DNA of 64,000 nucleotides, taken from the NCBI RefSeq assembly GCF_003367175.1, contig NZ_QRGA01000020.1:1-64000 (forward strand). The letters are read 5' to 3'. Below, one piece after another: positions 8,918 through 18,007 of the stretch (the stretch's first letter is position 1; the number at the start of each line of letters is the position of its first letter). The DNA is from Trinickia dinghuensis. Lineage in GTDB: Bacteria > Pseudomonadota > Gammaproteobacteria > Burkholderiales > Burkholderiaceae. The translations under genes and the position numbers were made by a program. Below the pieces are notes generated by a model. That model did no database searches. It was not told the DNA's origin and was given only the letters and a program-made list of their open reading frames with translations.

Positions 8918-9844
8918 TCAACCCATGCTGCGGCCGTAGCGGCGCTCGAGCATGCGGTAGTAAGTGAGCATGATGACGAGGTTCGCGGCGAGCAGCAGCA
9001 GCGCGATCGTCGCGCCGAGCGGCCAGTTCAGCGAGCCGAGAAATTCGTCGTAGACGGCTGTGGCGGCGACCTTCAAGCGCCGCCCGCCGAGCAGGCCAGG
9101 AATCGCGAATGCGCTGGCGGACAATCCGAACACCATCAAGCTGCCGGAGAGCACGCCCGGCATGATCTGCGGCAGCACGATGCGGCGCAGCGTCGTGGCA
9201 GGCGAAGCCATCAGCGAAAGCGCGGCTTGTTCCGTCTGCGGATCGAGCTTTTGCAAAGCGGTCCACACGGGAATTACCATGAACGGCAGCATGACGTGCA
9301 CGAGCGCGATGACGATCGCGAAGGTCGTGTATTCGAGCTTGATGGGGCCGACGCCGAAGAGGCCCAGCGCCTGGTTGACGACGCCGGCGGTGCCGAGCAG
9401 CATGCTCCAGCCGAACGCACGGACGACGACCGACACGAGCAGCGGCGCGAGGATCACGAGCAGGAAAGCCGAGCGCCACGGATCGCGCATCTTCGACAGC
9501 ACGTAGGCTTCCGGCGCGCCGATCGCGACGCAGAGCACCGTGGTGATCGCGGCGATTCCGAACGTGCGCAAGAAGATCGTCTGGTAATACGAAGAACTCA
9601 ATACGTTGGCGTAGTTGCCGAATTGGAACGCGGCGATGGGCCCGATCGACGGATCGAACCGGTAGAACGTCAAGACGAACGTCATCGCGAGCGGCACGAG
9701 CACGAGCGTGGCGAAGAGCAGGAATGCAGGGGCACAGAGCAGCCACATCGGCACATAAGCGCGCCAAGGCGTGCGCACGTGAGTGTTCGTGGGCAGCGGC
9801 GTGGCAGTGCGGGCCGCGCCTGCTTCGAGCGTTGCGTTAGCCAT
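8918..9844 (-). CDS. ABC transporter permease, PotB-like
   Basis: 308-residue inner-membrane subunit, with an N-terminal helix (WLLCAPAFLLFATLVLVPLAM), further hydrophobic helices and an EAA loop (ALSLMASPATTLRRIVLPQIMPG). The chosen ATG (9844) overlaps the stop of the ATPase gene by 8 nt; an in-frame ATG at 9853 adds three residues and cannot be excluded. Pairing with a PotC-like permease, a PotA-like ATPase and a PotD-like binding protein defines a complete importer of the polyamine/opine class. Confidence 0.9.
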   Translation of the reverse strand: MANATLEAGAARTATPLPTNTHVRTPWRAYVPMWLLCAPAFLLFATLVLVPLAMTFVLTFYRFDPSIGPIAAFQFGNYANVLSSSYYQTIFLRTFGIAAITTVLCVAIGAPEAYVLSKMRDPWRSAFLLVILAPLLVSVVVRAFGWSMLLGTAGVVNQALGLFGVGPIKLEYTTFAIVIALVHVMLPFMVIPVWTALQKLDPQTEQAALSLMASPATTLRRIVLPQIMPGVLSGSLMVFGLSASAFAIPGLLGGRRLKVAATAVYDEFLGSLNWPLGATIALLLLAANLVIMLTYYRMLERRYGRSMG

Positions 9845-10931
9845 GGCGTGCATCCCGTGCGACGAAGCGCACCGCTTCGCGCTTCCAATCGATGCCGACC
9901 GTTTCGCCCTCGGCAATCGGTTCGTCGCCTTCGTTCTGGCAGCACACGAGCACTTCGCCGAGCCTGCAATCGACGCGATAGAGCCATTGGCTGCCGAGAA
10001 AGAAGCGGCTCGTGACCGTTGCCGGCAAGCGACCGGCGCCCGATGCGTCGAGGCGTACCTTCTCCGGACGAATGCAGACCGTCACGGCGTCGCCGACATC
10101 GGGCGCATCGCTTGGCCGCGGATGCGGATGGGTCGCGTGGCTCACTTCGATGCGATCGGCCCCGACTTCCACGTGCACGTTCGCCCCGTCGTGCGCGACG
10201 ACGGTGCCCGAAAACAGATTCGCTTTGCCGATGAATTCGGAGACGAAGCGATTTTCGGGGCGCTCGTACGCGCGATAGGGCGTATCGACCTGCGTGATTC
10301 GGCCGGCTTCCATGACGACGACGCGGTCGCTGATCGAAAGCGCCTCCGATTGATCGTGCGTGACCATGATCGTCGTCGTACCGATGCGGCGCTGAATGGC
10401 TCTCAGTTCGAACTGCATCTCTTCGCGCAGTTTGGCGTCGAGGTTCGACATCGGTTCGTCGAGCAGGAGGACGGGCGGGGCGATCACGATGGCTCGCGCG
10501 ATCGCGACGCGCTGACGCTGCCCCCCCGACAGCTCGCGCGGGAAGCGGTCGGCCAGCGCTTCGAGGCGCACGAGCGCGAGCGCCTCGCGTACGCGCGCTT
10601 CGCTTTCCGTCTTGCTCACGCGGCGCATTTCGAGCCCGAAGCGCACGTTCTGCGCGACCGTCATGTGCGGAAACAGCGCGTAGCTTTGAAAGACGATGCC
10701 GAGCCCTCGCTGGTTCGGCTTCATGTCAGTGATGTCGCGGCCGTCGAGCACGATGCGGCCGCTGCTCGTCTCCACGAAGCCGGCGATCATCTGCAGCGTG
10801 GTCGTCTTGCCGCAGCCCGAGGGGCCGAGCAGCGACACGAATTCGCCTTTTTCGACCGACAAATTCAGATCGGCGACCGCATGCAAATTGCCGAACGACT
10901 TCGAGACGTCGGCAAGCGTGAGGAACGACAT
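9837..10931 (-). CDS. ABC transporter ATP-binding protein, PotA-like
   Basis: 364 residues. The nucleotide-binding domain has Walker A (GPSGCGKTT, about residues 34-42), Q-loop (FQSYALFPHMTV), ABC signature (LSGGQRQRVAIARA), Walker B (VLLLDEPMSNLD) and the switch His (MVTHDQSEA). A C-terminal TOBE regulatory domain (IRPEKVRL and following) is typical of the PotA/FbpC/MalK branch. First gene of the minus-strand transport-dehydrogenase operon, transcribed away from the IclR gene across a 352-bp spacer that contains the putative operators. Confidence 0.93.
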   Translation of the reverse strand: MSFLTLADVSKSFGNLHAVADLNLSVEKGEFVSLLGPSGCGKTTTLQMIAGFVETSSGRIVLDGRDITDMKPNQRGLGIVFQSYALFPHMTVAQNVRFGLEMRRVSKTESEARVREALALVRLEALADRFPRELSGGQRQRVAIARAIVIAPPVLLLDEPMSNLDAKLREEMQFELRAIQRRIGTTTIMVTHDQSEALSISDRVVVMEAGRITQVDTPYRAYERPENRFVSEFIGKANLFSGTVVAHDGANVHVEVGADRIEVSHATHPHPRPSDAPDVGDAVTVCIRPEKVRLDASGAGRLPATVTSRFFLGSQWLYRVDCRLGEVLVCCQNEGDEPIAEGETVGIDWKREAVRFVARDARHG

Positions 10932-11057
10932 GGTTCGGCTCCCTTGAGAAGCGGCAGAGGCGGCAGAAGCGACAGCGACGCCCTCGCAATGCGCCTAGGC
11001 ATCGGGGCATCAGGCAAGCCGATTCTGTCCAGCCATATAGGGGGCGTCAATTTAGAA

Positions 11058-11122
11058 TTCCGTACAACGGGAGGAAAATCTAAAATATTCCGTTGAATGG
11101 AACGATTTGGCGTTCAATGGAT
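11058..11122. promoter_or_regulatory. Candidate IclR-type operator array in the divergent intergenic region
   Basis: Between the ATPase gene and the iclR-type gene are two interrupted palindromes of the same form, TTCC-N7-GGGA at 11058-11072 and TTCC-N7-GGAA at 11088-11102, set 30 bp apart. A third related half-type site CGTTCAATGGAT (11111-11122) repeats CGTTGAATGGAA (11091-11102) with a 20-bp offset. Several IclR-family proteins bind palindromes with TTCC/GGAA arms. The remainder of 10932-11283 is non-coding leader sequence. Confidence 0.5.
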
Positions 11123-11283
11123 GGTCGGATTTCACGTCACGAATTGAGGGTTTCCCCTTGGATGTCCGCTACATGCGGCGAAAGGTGCTGAAAGCTGCGA
11201 TACTGCGCGGACGAACGAGACGCTGGCAAGTATTCCACTGACCGAGAAACCTAAAGCGTAAGCCAAACATCGAGGATCGCCCA

Positions 11284-12162
11284 ATGAGCCGCGAGGCAAT
11301 GCAAGACGACGAGTCCAAAGCCGGCGACGAAATCGCGGACGCCGCGGATGCGCCCGGCGCCGGAATGCTGCCGCGCGCATTCGCGCTCGTGCGTGAGCTT
11401 GCTTCGCTGCAGACGAGCGGCGCACGCGTCACGCAGCTCGCGAAGAGCGTGGGACTCACCCAGGGCACGACGCACCGCATCTTGCGAGCGTTGATCGCGG
11501 AGGGCGTCGTCGAGCAAGACGAACGCTCGAAGCTGTACCGGCTCGGCGTCGACTTCTTCGCGCTCGCGGCGCAGGCGGGCAATCCCGGCGGCATACGCGG
11601 GCTATGCCGGCCTTCGTTGCTGAGACTTTGCGCGAGCCTGGGCGAAACGATCTTTCTGCTCGCCAAGAGCGGCTTCGACGCCGTCTGCCTCGATCTGTGC
11701 GAGGGCCCGTTTCCGATCCGCTCGTTCACGAACGACGTGGGCGGCCGGATCGCGCTGGGCGTCGGGCAGGGATCGCTTGCGATCCTCGCGTTTCTGCCGG
11801 AGGCCGAGCGCGAAGAGATCATTCGTTTCAACGTGCCGCGCATCCGCGGCCACGGCGTGCTCGACGAGGTCTACCTGCGTACGGAGATCGAACGCGTGCG
11901 GCAGCTCGGCTATGCCGCGCGCAATAGCGGCGTACTCGAAGGCATGGCCGGTGTCGCCGTACCGATTCTCGATCGCACGGGCGTCGCCGTCGCCGCGTTG
12001 AGCGTCGGGACGCTCGCGTCCCGGCTCGGCGACGACCGCTTGCCGATGGTGGTCGAACTACTGAAGCGGCAGGCCGAATCGATCGGTCCGCTGACCAACC
12101 CGTTCGACGTCGCGCTCAAGCGGCGTCCCGCTCACGGACTCGCCGCGGCGCCGGGGGCCTGA
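11284..12162 (+). CDS. IclR-family transcriptional regulator
   Basis: 292 residues. After a 27-residue acidic/Ala-rich N-terminal extension comes a winged helix-turn-helix ([10 protein letters not shown] ... [28 protein letters not shown]), then the IclR effector-binding domain ([10 protein letters not shown]..., [19 protein letters not shown]). IclR proteins usually repress or activate an adjacent catabolic operon on binding a small metabolite. Its position facing the transport-dehydrogenase operon, with TTCC/GGAA repeats between them, makes it the likely regulator of that operon and of itself. The long N-terminal extension could reflect a start further downstream (Met28). Confidence 0.9.
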   Translation: MSREAMQDDESKAGDEIADAADAPGAGMLPRAFALVRELASLQTSGARVTQLAKSVGLTQGTTHRILRALIAEGVVEQDERSKLYRLGVDFFALAAQAGNPGGIRGLCRPSLLRLCASLGETIFLLAKSGFDAVCLDLCEGPFPIRSFTNDVGGRIALGVGQGSLAILAFLPEAEREEIIRFNVPRIRGHGVLDEVYLRTEIERVRQLGYAARNSGVLEGMAGVAVPILDRTGVAVAALSVGTLASRLGDDRLPMVVELLKRQAESIGPLTNPFDVALKRRPAHGLAAAPGA

Positions 12163-12269
12163 GCGCAATCGAAATCGGCAATCGCAATCGAATGCGCCCG
12201 CGCAAACGTCGCTGCGCGGGCGCAACTGGCGCTAAAATCACGCCTTTCGCCTGCACTTTCCCTCGCGCC

Positions 12270-12968
12270 ATGACTCAAGACGAACTCAAGCGATTGGTCG
12301 GCCAAGCCGCCGCCGATTATGTCAACGCCAACGTGCCGGAAGGCACCGTGATCGGTGTCGGAACCGGCTCGACCGCGAACTGCTTCATCGATGCGATCGC
12401 GGCCCACAAGCATCGCTATCGCGGTGCCGTGTCAAGTTCGGTCGCGACGACGGCGCGGCTCGCGCAGCACGGCATCAAGGTCTTCGATCTGAACGAAATC
12501 GAATCGTTGCCCGTGTACGTCGACGGCGCCGACGAAATCGATCCGAAAGGGGCCATGATCAAAGGCGGCGGCGGCGCGCTCACACGCGAGAAAATCGTCG
12601 CTTCGGTGTCGGAAGTCTTCGTCTGCATCGCCGATGCCTCCAAGCGCGTCCCGGTGCTGGGCGGCTTCGCGCTTCCCGTCGAGGTCGTGCCGATGGCCCG
12701 CACCGCGATCGGCCGCCGGCTCACGGCGCTCGGCGGCGTGCCGGTGCTGCGCGTCACGCAGGACGGCGCGCCCTACATCACCGACAACGGCAACGAAATT
12801 CTCGACGTCAAACATCTGACGATCCACGATCCGCGCGCGCTCGAAGCCGAGATCAACGCCTGGCCGGGCGTCGTCACCGTGGGCCTGTTCGCGGGCCGCG
12901 GCGCCGATTTTTGCTTGCTCGGCTCCGAGGCGGGCGTCGAAACGATCGATTACCGCTCGGATCGCTAA
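12270..12968 (+). CDS. rpiA: Ribose-5-phosphate isomerase A
   Basis: Interconverts ribose 5-phosphate and ribulose 5-phosphate in the non-oxidative pentose phosphate pathway. The 232 residues fit the family. Visible motifs are the phosphate-binding [15 protein letters not shown] (about residues 26-40), the active-site DGADEID (about 81-87) and [14 protein letters not shown] with the catalytic Glu/Lys (about 92-105). ATG 12270 was chosen over an in-frame ATG at 12192 because it gives the family N-terminus ([18 protein letters not shown]) and because a TAAAAT -10-like element lies at about 12233. A hairpin follows the gene. Confidence 0.95.
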   Translation: MTQDELKRLVGQAAADYVNANVPEGTVIGVGTGSTANCFIDAIAAHKHRYRGAVSSSVATTARLAQHGIKVFDLNEIESLPVYVDGADEIDPKGAMIKGGGGALTREKIVASVSEVFVCIADASKRVPVLGGFALPVEVVPMARTAIGRRLTALGGVPVLRVTQDGAPYITDNGNEILDVKHLTIHDPRALEAEINAWPGVVTVGLFAGRGADFCLLGSEAGVETIDYRSDR

Positions 12969-13012
12969 AGACTGGACCGGTTTTTGCCGTATTACAGGTA
13001 TCGAGTATCGAG

Positions 13013-13037
13013 GCCGCCGAGCGTTCGGCGGCGCTTT
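13013..13037 (+). terminator. Probable terminator after rpiA
   Basis: An 8-bp GC stem (13013-13020 with 13025-13032) and GCGT loop is followed by GCTTT. The T-run is short, so termination may be weak and let transcription continue into the small gene at 13064. Confidence 0.5.
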
Positions 13038-13063
13038 AACACGTTTTGAGGATTTGACCCATC

Positions 13064-13300
13064 ATGCAACGCGAACTGAGGCAGGCCCTGAATACGGCCT
13101 ATTCGCGGCTGAGGGACGGGCAGGCGGAACCTACCACGTTCGCAAGCAACTACGCACTGGGGCTCGGCATCGTCGTCGGCGGCCAAGCCTGCGGCGGGAT
13201 GACCGAGCAGGAAGCGGCCGGCGAGCGCGCGCACCTGGGCATGCTCGCCGCCGTATTCGAAGTGCAGGCGCGGATACGCATCGATTCCGACGCGCATTGA
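13064..13300 (+). CDS. Hypothetical small protein (78 aa)
   Basis: Not recognised as a named family. The 78-residue product is soluble with an amphipathic N-terminal helix (MQRELRQALNTAYSRLRDG) and a central glycine-rich hydrophobic stretch (NYALGLGIVVGGQACGG). Coding is supported by GC-rich third positions and by GAGGA about 12 nt upstream of the ATG, rather far for an ideal ribosome binding site. It is downstream of rpiA and convergent with the Crp/Fnr-type gene. No function can be proposed. Confidence 0.6.
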   Translation: MQRELRQALNTAYSRLRDGQAEPTTFASNYALGLGIVVGGQACGGMTEQEAAGERAHLGMLAAVFEVQARIRIDSDAH

Positions 13301-13425
13301 GCGCGCGCCGGGCGCGCACAGGAAACGCACGACGCGCAACACATGACGCGATCCGGTGCTGCGCGAAATATTTAGGGGTGCGAAACGATGAAAATCGACG
13401 CACCCGTTCCCGTCCGTGACGCGGC

Positions 13426-14160
13426 TCAGAGGACGGTATTCGTTTCGTGGAGACTCGGCAGCAAGCGGTCGAACTCGCGCTTCACGAGCCCGTAGCACTC
13501 GCAGGCGCGCGACTCGAGTCCTTTGCGGTCAAGCACCTTGATGTGCCCGCGGCTGTGATGAATCAAGCCTTGGCTATGCAGCTTGCCGGCGGCTTCGGTG
13601 ATCCCTTCGCGCCGCACGCCGAGCATATCGGCGATCAACTGCTGCGTCACGGCCAGCTCGTCCGTCGCGGCGCGGTCGATCTCGATCAGCAGCCACCGGC
13701 ATAGTTGCTTGCTCAACGAATGGTGCCGATTGCAAGCGGCCGTCTGTGCGACTTGAGTCAGCAGGGCCTGCATGTAGAGCAGCATCAGCCGGCGCAGCAA
13801 ATCGGAGCGCGCGATCTCTTGCTTGAGTTGTTGCGCGCTCATCCGATAGGCGAAGCCCGAGCATTGCACTTGCACGCGGCTGGGCATCGTTTCGCCGCCC
13901 GTGAGCACTTGCACCCCGGTCATCCCCTCGCGGCCCACCGCGGCAAGCTCGACCGAGCCGCCGTCTTCCATCATCGAGAGGATCGAAATGATCGCCGTGG
14001 TCGGGAAGTAGACGTGGTGGATCTTATGGCCGCAATCGCAAAGCAACTGCTCCGTGCGCAGATGGACCAACTCAAGATGAGGCGTCAGCGCCTGCCATTC
14101 GTGCGACGGCAGTGCGCCGAGCAGGTGATTGCCGTGAAGGTCGGATTGTAGCGTCAACAT
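13426..14160 (-). CDS. Crp/Fnr-family transcriptional regulator
   Basis: 244 residues: an N-terminal cyclic-nucleotide-binding-type beta-barrel (LELVHLRTEQLLCDCGHKI..., HVYFPTTAIISIL, VGREGMTGVQVLTGG), a long dimerisation helix with LLYMQALLTQVAQTAACNRHH, and a C-terminal winged helix with LAVTQQLIADMLGVRREGITEAAGKL. The cAMP-contacting residues of Crp and the four-cysteine Fe-S arrangement of Fnr are not evident, so the ligand is unknown; many Burkholderia paralogues look like this. ATG 14160 was chosen over an upstream in-frame start because it gives the compact family N-terminus. It stands alone between convergent and upstream non-coding DNA. Confidence 0.85.
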   Translation of the reverse strand: MLTLQSDLHGNHLLGALPSHEWQALTPHLELVHLRTEQLLCDCGHKIHHVYFPTTAIISILSMMEDGGSVELAAVGREGMTGVQVLTGGETMPSRVQVQCSGFAYRMSAQQLKQEIARSDLLRRLMLLYMQALLTQVAQTAACNRHHSLSKQLCRWLLIEIDRAATDELAVTQQLIADMLGVRREGITEAAGKLHSQGLIHHSRGHIKVLDRKGLESRACECYGLVKREFDRLLPSLHETNTVL

Positions 14161-15265
14161 GATCGGTCCTCGATTCCTTTGCCGCGTCGTGCGTTGGAGC
14201 GCACGTGCTCTTGCGGCTTGTTCGTTACTGGGCCGGAGATCCGCGGGCATCGATGAAAAACGATTCGTCAGTTCGATGCCGGCGCGTCCCGGCGTCTTTT
14301 GGCCTTTCTCCCTGGCCGTTGCGCCGTCTGTGCGGCAGCGCCCGGTTTGTGGGCCCAGTTCTGCGAGGATCGTGCCAAGCCCTATCGCACCGAGGCTTTG
14401 CGCACGGCGTGCGAGGCTGCGTCGCGGTCAATGTGGGTTACCTCCGCTTTTTGTTTCAAATCTGCACCAATCGGCCTCCGCTTGGGCTTCTTGCAACGCA
14501 CGTTGAACTAGATGCCTCAACTCGTTGATCGGCTTGATGTTTGACGGCACGCGCAGCGCCGTTCCCAGCCTTGCCTGCGCGGGCAGGGATGTGACGCGAG
14601 AGCGCCGCGGCAGCGGGAATTGATTCAGTTGTGTTGCACGGCGCACGCGGTGCGTCGCTGCGTTTCATTTCGTCGGACCTGGCTCACGCTGGATGGAGGC
14701 GGGGCCGCCCGCCGTGCCGTTTTAAACGAGGCGTATCAAGCATGATCGGAGTCGTGCGCTGCGCAGCGGCAAGCCTCGGCGATGTTGCGCCTTCTTCTAA
14801 AAAGCGGTGCGTCGTAAATGACTCATTGTTGAGACATGGCCGAAATGCCTTGTCGCTGCGTGATTTCCCCAATGGCGAATGAAGTCTGTAAGGTGAGTGC
14901 GATGGCGAACGGTATTACGGTTGCGCGCGACGTACCGTTGCTGCCATAGCGATTCGTCGTATGTTGCTTCGGACAACGAAACGTCTCGCTCGTGGTCGAA
15001 TGTATTGCGGGCGTGAGCGGCGTCATCGCAACTGCGGCGCCCTCGCGAAATTATGCAGGTGTCCGAAATAATTTGGAGCGCGTGGGCGCGCCGGCGATTA
15101 AGGTGTGCGGCCTGCACCTTTCATCAGAGGGATAACCCTGTTCAGGCGTTTCCCAATGGCGCGCCGTGACGGATCGAAGCACCGTATCGCTTGCCGGCCG
15201 CGGTTTGGCGGGAGGTGCGCAATGAATTTGGCTTTGAAGCGTCGCAGGGCGCATCGGGGGGAGTT
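14161..15265. other. 1.1 kb without a recognisable gene
   Basis: Several short open frames exist on both strands, but none has a convincing ribosome binding site, codon pattern or family resemblance. One minus-strand frame ending at 14428 contains PINELRHLVQRALQEAQAEAD, helix-like and possibly the remnant of a gene. Base composition is less GC-rich in parts (for example 14800-15070) than in the flanking genes. It may be a decayed accessory segment plus the promoters of the two flanking regulator genes. Confidence 0.5.
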
Positions 15266-15982
15266 ATGGAGCAGGGCAAAGACCGTTCGCTGGTGAGCAA
15301 GGTCATGGACGGGCTCGTTAGCGGAATCGTCGAAGAGAAATACGGAGCGATTCTGCCGCCGCAGGACGTGCTATCGAAAGAATTCGACGTGAGCCGTACG
15401 GTCATGCGCGAAGCCCTATCGATGCTGCTTGCGCGCGATATGCTCGACGTCCGGCCTAAAGTGGGCACGCGTATCCGCTCGATGCGCGATTGGCGCATGA
15501 TCGACGAAGACGTCGTGAATTGGCGCTTTCGCGCCAAGCCGGATCCGCAATTCATGCGCGACGTGATCGAGTTTCGAATGCTGATCGAGCCGCGCGCGGC
15601 CGGGCAGGCGGCGTCGCGGGCCAGCGTATCGGAAGTCGCGGCGATCCGCGAAGCGTTCGAAGTGTTTAAAACGCTCGCGCCGGGCGACGGCGGCTATCAG
15701 GCGGCCGACGAACTGTTGCACACGCGCATCGTTCATGCGAGCGGCAATCAGTTCTTCCAGCAAATGGCGGCCATCATTCGCGGCGCGTTATCGGCCACGC
15801 ATCCGATGCTCAGTCAGAAGCCGGGGGCTTGGGAGATTTCGGTGCGCACGCATGAGCGGCTCGTCGAAGCGATCGAACGTCGCGATCCGAAAGAAGCCGA
15901 AGCGGCCGCACTCGCCGTCATCGACTTTGCAGCCGATGAAATAAGCCGCGAATTTTCCGTGGAAATGCCCAATCGCAGATAG
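15266..15982 (+). CDS. GntR-family (FadR/FCD subfamily) transcriptional regulator
   Basis: 238 residues from the ATG at 15266, which is preceded by the strong Shine-Dalgarno GGGGGGAG. The N-terminal winged helix (ILPPQDVLSKEFDVSRTVMREALSMLLARDML) and VGTRI wing are typical of GntR regulators. The C-terminal FCD domain has FRMLIEPRAAGQAA and metal/ligand-binding His residues (ADELLHTRIVHASGN, RTHERLVEAI). Such proteins respond to sugar acids or carboxylates, similar to DgoR/LldR/FadR. No matching catabolic operon is adjacent apart from the Gfo/Idh/MocA gene 220 bp downstream, which a terminator separates. Confidence 0.9.
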   Translation: MEQGKDRSLVSKVMDGLVSGIVEEKYGAILPPQDVLSKEFDVSRTVMREALSMLLARDMLDVRPKVGTRIRSMRDWRMIDEDVVNWRFRAKPDPQFMRDVIEFRMLIEPRAAGQAASRASVSEVAAIREAFEVFKTLAPGDGGYQAADELLHTRIVHASGNQFFQQMAAIIRGALSATHPMLSQKPGAWEISVRTHERLVEAIERRDPKEAEAAALAVIDFAADEISREFSVEMPNRR

Positions 15983-16001
15983 CACGATGTGCATTCCATG
16001 C

Positions 16002-16038
16002 AAGACCGGCGGCACTGCGCGCCGGTCTTTTCATTTTT
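16002..16038 (+). terminator. Rho-independent terminator after the GntR-family gene
   Basis: A 9-bp stem AAGACCGGC (16002-16010) / GCCGGTCTT (16021-16029) with a 10-nt loop is followed by TTTTCATTTTT on the plus strand. It ends the regulator transcript and isolates it from the oxidoreductase gene. Confidence 0.85.
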
Positions 16039-16201
16039 AGAAAGGATTAATTGAAATTCTCATTCCGCGAGAGAAACGCATTTCAATACCCGGCGTCTTG
16101 TCATGGCGAGATCCATTGATCTAGGACAATACGGTCGATGGCCAAATTGCTAGCCGACGACAATGAGGACGGGACACGACGTGAGTGAAGCGGAAGCGAG
16201 A

Positions 16202-17164
16202 ATGATCGAATGGGGCATCGTGGGCGCGGGGCACATTGCGCATCGCTTTGCTCAAGGGCTCGCGCACGTGAGAGGTGCGCGGATCGCCCGCGTATGGTCG
16301 CGCCGCGCCGAAAGCGTGGACGCGTTCGTGCAGCGGCACGGCGGCGAGGCAAGCGGCAGCTTCGACGCGTTGCTCGCGAGCAACGTCGACGCCGTCTATA
16401 TCGCCACGCTCAACGACAGTCACGCGCAATACGCGCGCGCGGCCCTCGCGGCCGGAAAGCACGTGTTGTGCGAAAAGCCCGCGACGCTGAACGTCCGCGA
16501 GCTCGAGGCGGTGCTCGAAACGGCGCGCGCTTCGCAACGCCTATTCATGGAGGCGATGAAGCCGCCGTTCTTTCCGCTGTATCGCAAGCTGCGCGAGCAT
16601 CTGCGCGGCAATCCGATCGGGCCCGTCGGGCTCGTGCGGGCCGGCTGCTCGGTTGCCAACGTGCCGGCCGATCATCCATCGCTTTCGCTGGCCGGCGGCG
16701 GCGGTGCGCTGCTCGACATCGGCGTCTACGAGATGTTTCTCGCCGTCGATTGGCTCGGCGCACCGCTGGACGTGCAGACGTTCGGGCGGCTCGGGCCGTC
16801 GGGCGTCGATACCTTCGCGAGCGTGCACAGCCGGCACGACGCCGGCATTGCCCAGCTCTTTTGCGGGCTCGATTTGGACGGTCAGGGCGATGCGCTGCTC
16901 CTGGGGCCGCTCGGGCATGTATCGATTCACGAGAAATGGTGGAATCCCGTGCGTGCGACGGTTAGTTACGTGGGCGGCCGCGTGGTCGAGTTGGACGTGC
17001 CGTTCGAAGGCGGCGGGCTCAACTACGAGACGGAGCACTTTTGCGGATTGATTCGCGAGGGCGCGTTGGAAAGCCCGATCATGACGCATGCGAAGTCGCT
17101 GCAGATGCTTTCGATGCTCGATGCCGCGCGCGCGGCGCTCGGGCTCGTTTTTCCGACCGAGTAG
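16202..17164 (+). CDS. Gfo/Idh/MocA-family NAD(P)-dependent oxidoreductase
   Basis: 320 residues. An N-terminal Rossmann domain with GIVGAGHIAHRFAQGLAHV and the signature LCEKPATLN (the catalytic-site EKP of the family) precedes a C-terminal alpha/beta domain (DIGVYEMFLAVDWLG, GGGLNYETEHFCGLI). Members oxidise or reduce cyclic polyols, sugars or dihydrodiols; this sequence is closest in feel to the trans-dihydrodiol dehydrogenase/D-xylose dehydrogenase branch. I chose ATG 16202 (MIEWGIVGAG) because GGAAGCGAG stands immediately before it; an ATG at 16163 adds 13 residues. Substrate unknown. Confidence 0.85.
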   Translation: MIEWGIVGAGHIAHRFAQGLAHVRGARIARVWSRRAESVDAFVQRHGGEASGSFDALLASNVDAVYIATLNDSHAQYARAALAAGKHVLCEKPATLNVRELEAVLETARASQRLFMEAMKPPFFPLYRKLREHLRGNPIGPVGLVRAGCSVANVPADHPSLSLAGGGGALLDIGVYEMFLAVDWLGAPLDVQTFGRLGPSGVDTFASVHSRHDAGIAQLFCGLDLDGQGDALLLGPLGHVSIHEKWWNPVRATVSYVGGRVVELDVPFEGGGLNYETEHFCGLIREGALESPIMTHAKSLQMLSMLDAARAALGLVFPTE

Positions 17165-17263
17165 GGCCGAAGTGCTACGATGCGGCCGTCGTGTCCGCCT
17201 CGCCGGGAAAACCAGGCTGACGGCGGCACGGCGTTCGGAATGGTCCAACGAGGAGCGGCTTGC

Positions 17264-17995
17264 ATGTCCAAATATTTCGTCAATCTCTGGCGCTCGAACA
17301 AGAATCTCGTCGCGTTTCTGTTTCTGATGGTGCTGTTCCGCAGCGCGATCGCGGATTGGAACGTCGTGCCGTCGGGCTCGATGCTGCCGACGATTCGTAT
17401 CGGCGATCGGATTTTCGTCGACAAAATGGCGTATGACTTGCGTGTGCCGCTCACGCATATCTCGCTCGTGCATCTGGCCGACCCGCAGCGCGGCGACATC
17501 GTCACGATCGACTCGAAGGCGGCGCATGAGCTGCTCGTCAAGCGCGTGATCGGCGTGCCCGGCGACGTGATCGCCATGCGCGACAACGTGCTGTATGTGA
17601 ACGGGGCACCGGCCGACTATCGGTCGCTTGCCAAGGCTCCGATGCGCGACGCGCTATCGGGTGACGCCGTTTATTTGGCGGAGCGCTTCGACGGCGTGTC
17701 GCACGTCGTGCGCCTTTCGCCGATGGCGCCGAGCCCCCGCAGCTCGTTCGGTCCCGTGACGGTACCGGCCGGCGAATACCTGATGCTCGGCGACAATCGC
17801 GACAACAGCGCCGATTCGCGCTACTTCGGCTTCATCCCGCGCAAGGAGGTGATGGGGCGTACGCGGAACGTGGCGTTCTCGCTCAATCCCGATCGCTACT
17901 ATCTGCCGCGTTTCGGCCGGTTCGGCGCGGCGCTCGACCAGCCGCTGGCCGCGAATTCGGCCACAGCCTCGAACGCAGCCTCGAAAGCGAACTGA
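17264..17995 (+). CDS. lepB: Signal peptidase I
   Basis: 243 residues of the S26 family, which cleaves Sec and Tat signal peptides at the periplasmic face of the inner membrane. One transmembrane helix (NLVAFLFLMVLFRSAIA, about 14-30) is followed by the nucleophile Ser39 in PSGSMLPT, the general-base Lys93 in VKRVIGVPGD, and the box GDNRDNSADSR. Escherichia coli LepB has two N-terminal helices; this protein has one, and an Ala/Ser-rich C-terminal tail. It is probably a second copy, because the housekeeping lepB of Burkholderia normally lies with lepA and rnc. The ATG is preceded by AGGAG. Confidence 0.85.
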   Translation: MSKYFVNLWRSNKNLVAFLFLMVLFRSAIADWNVVPSGSMLPTIRIGDRIFVDKMAYDLRVPLTHISLVHLADPQRGDIVTIDSKAAHELLVKRVIGVPGDVIAMRDNVLYVNGAPADYRSLAKAPMRDALSGDAVYLAERFDGVSHVVRLSPMAPSPRSSFGPVTVPAGEYLMLGDNRDNSADSRYFGFIPRKEVMGRTRNVAFSLNPDRYYLPRFGRFGAALDQPLAANSATASNAASKAN

Positions 17996-18007
17996 TTCAA
18001 AACCGGT

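Noticed and set aside
13426-14160. Oxygen-sensing Fnr function for the Crp/Fnr-family regulator
   Set aside because: The cysteine arrangement needed for the Fnr [4Fe-4S] cluster is not present; only the CDC pair near residue 45 and scattered Cys are seen.
14797-15117. A 106-codon minus-strand frame in the gene-poor region
   Set aside because: Codon use and composition do not look coding, there is no ribosome binding site, and no family resemblance was found.
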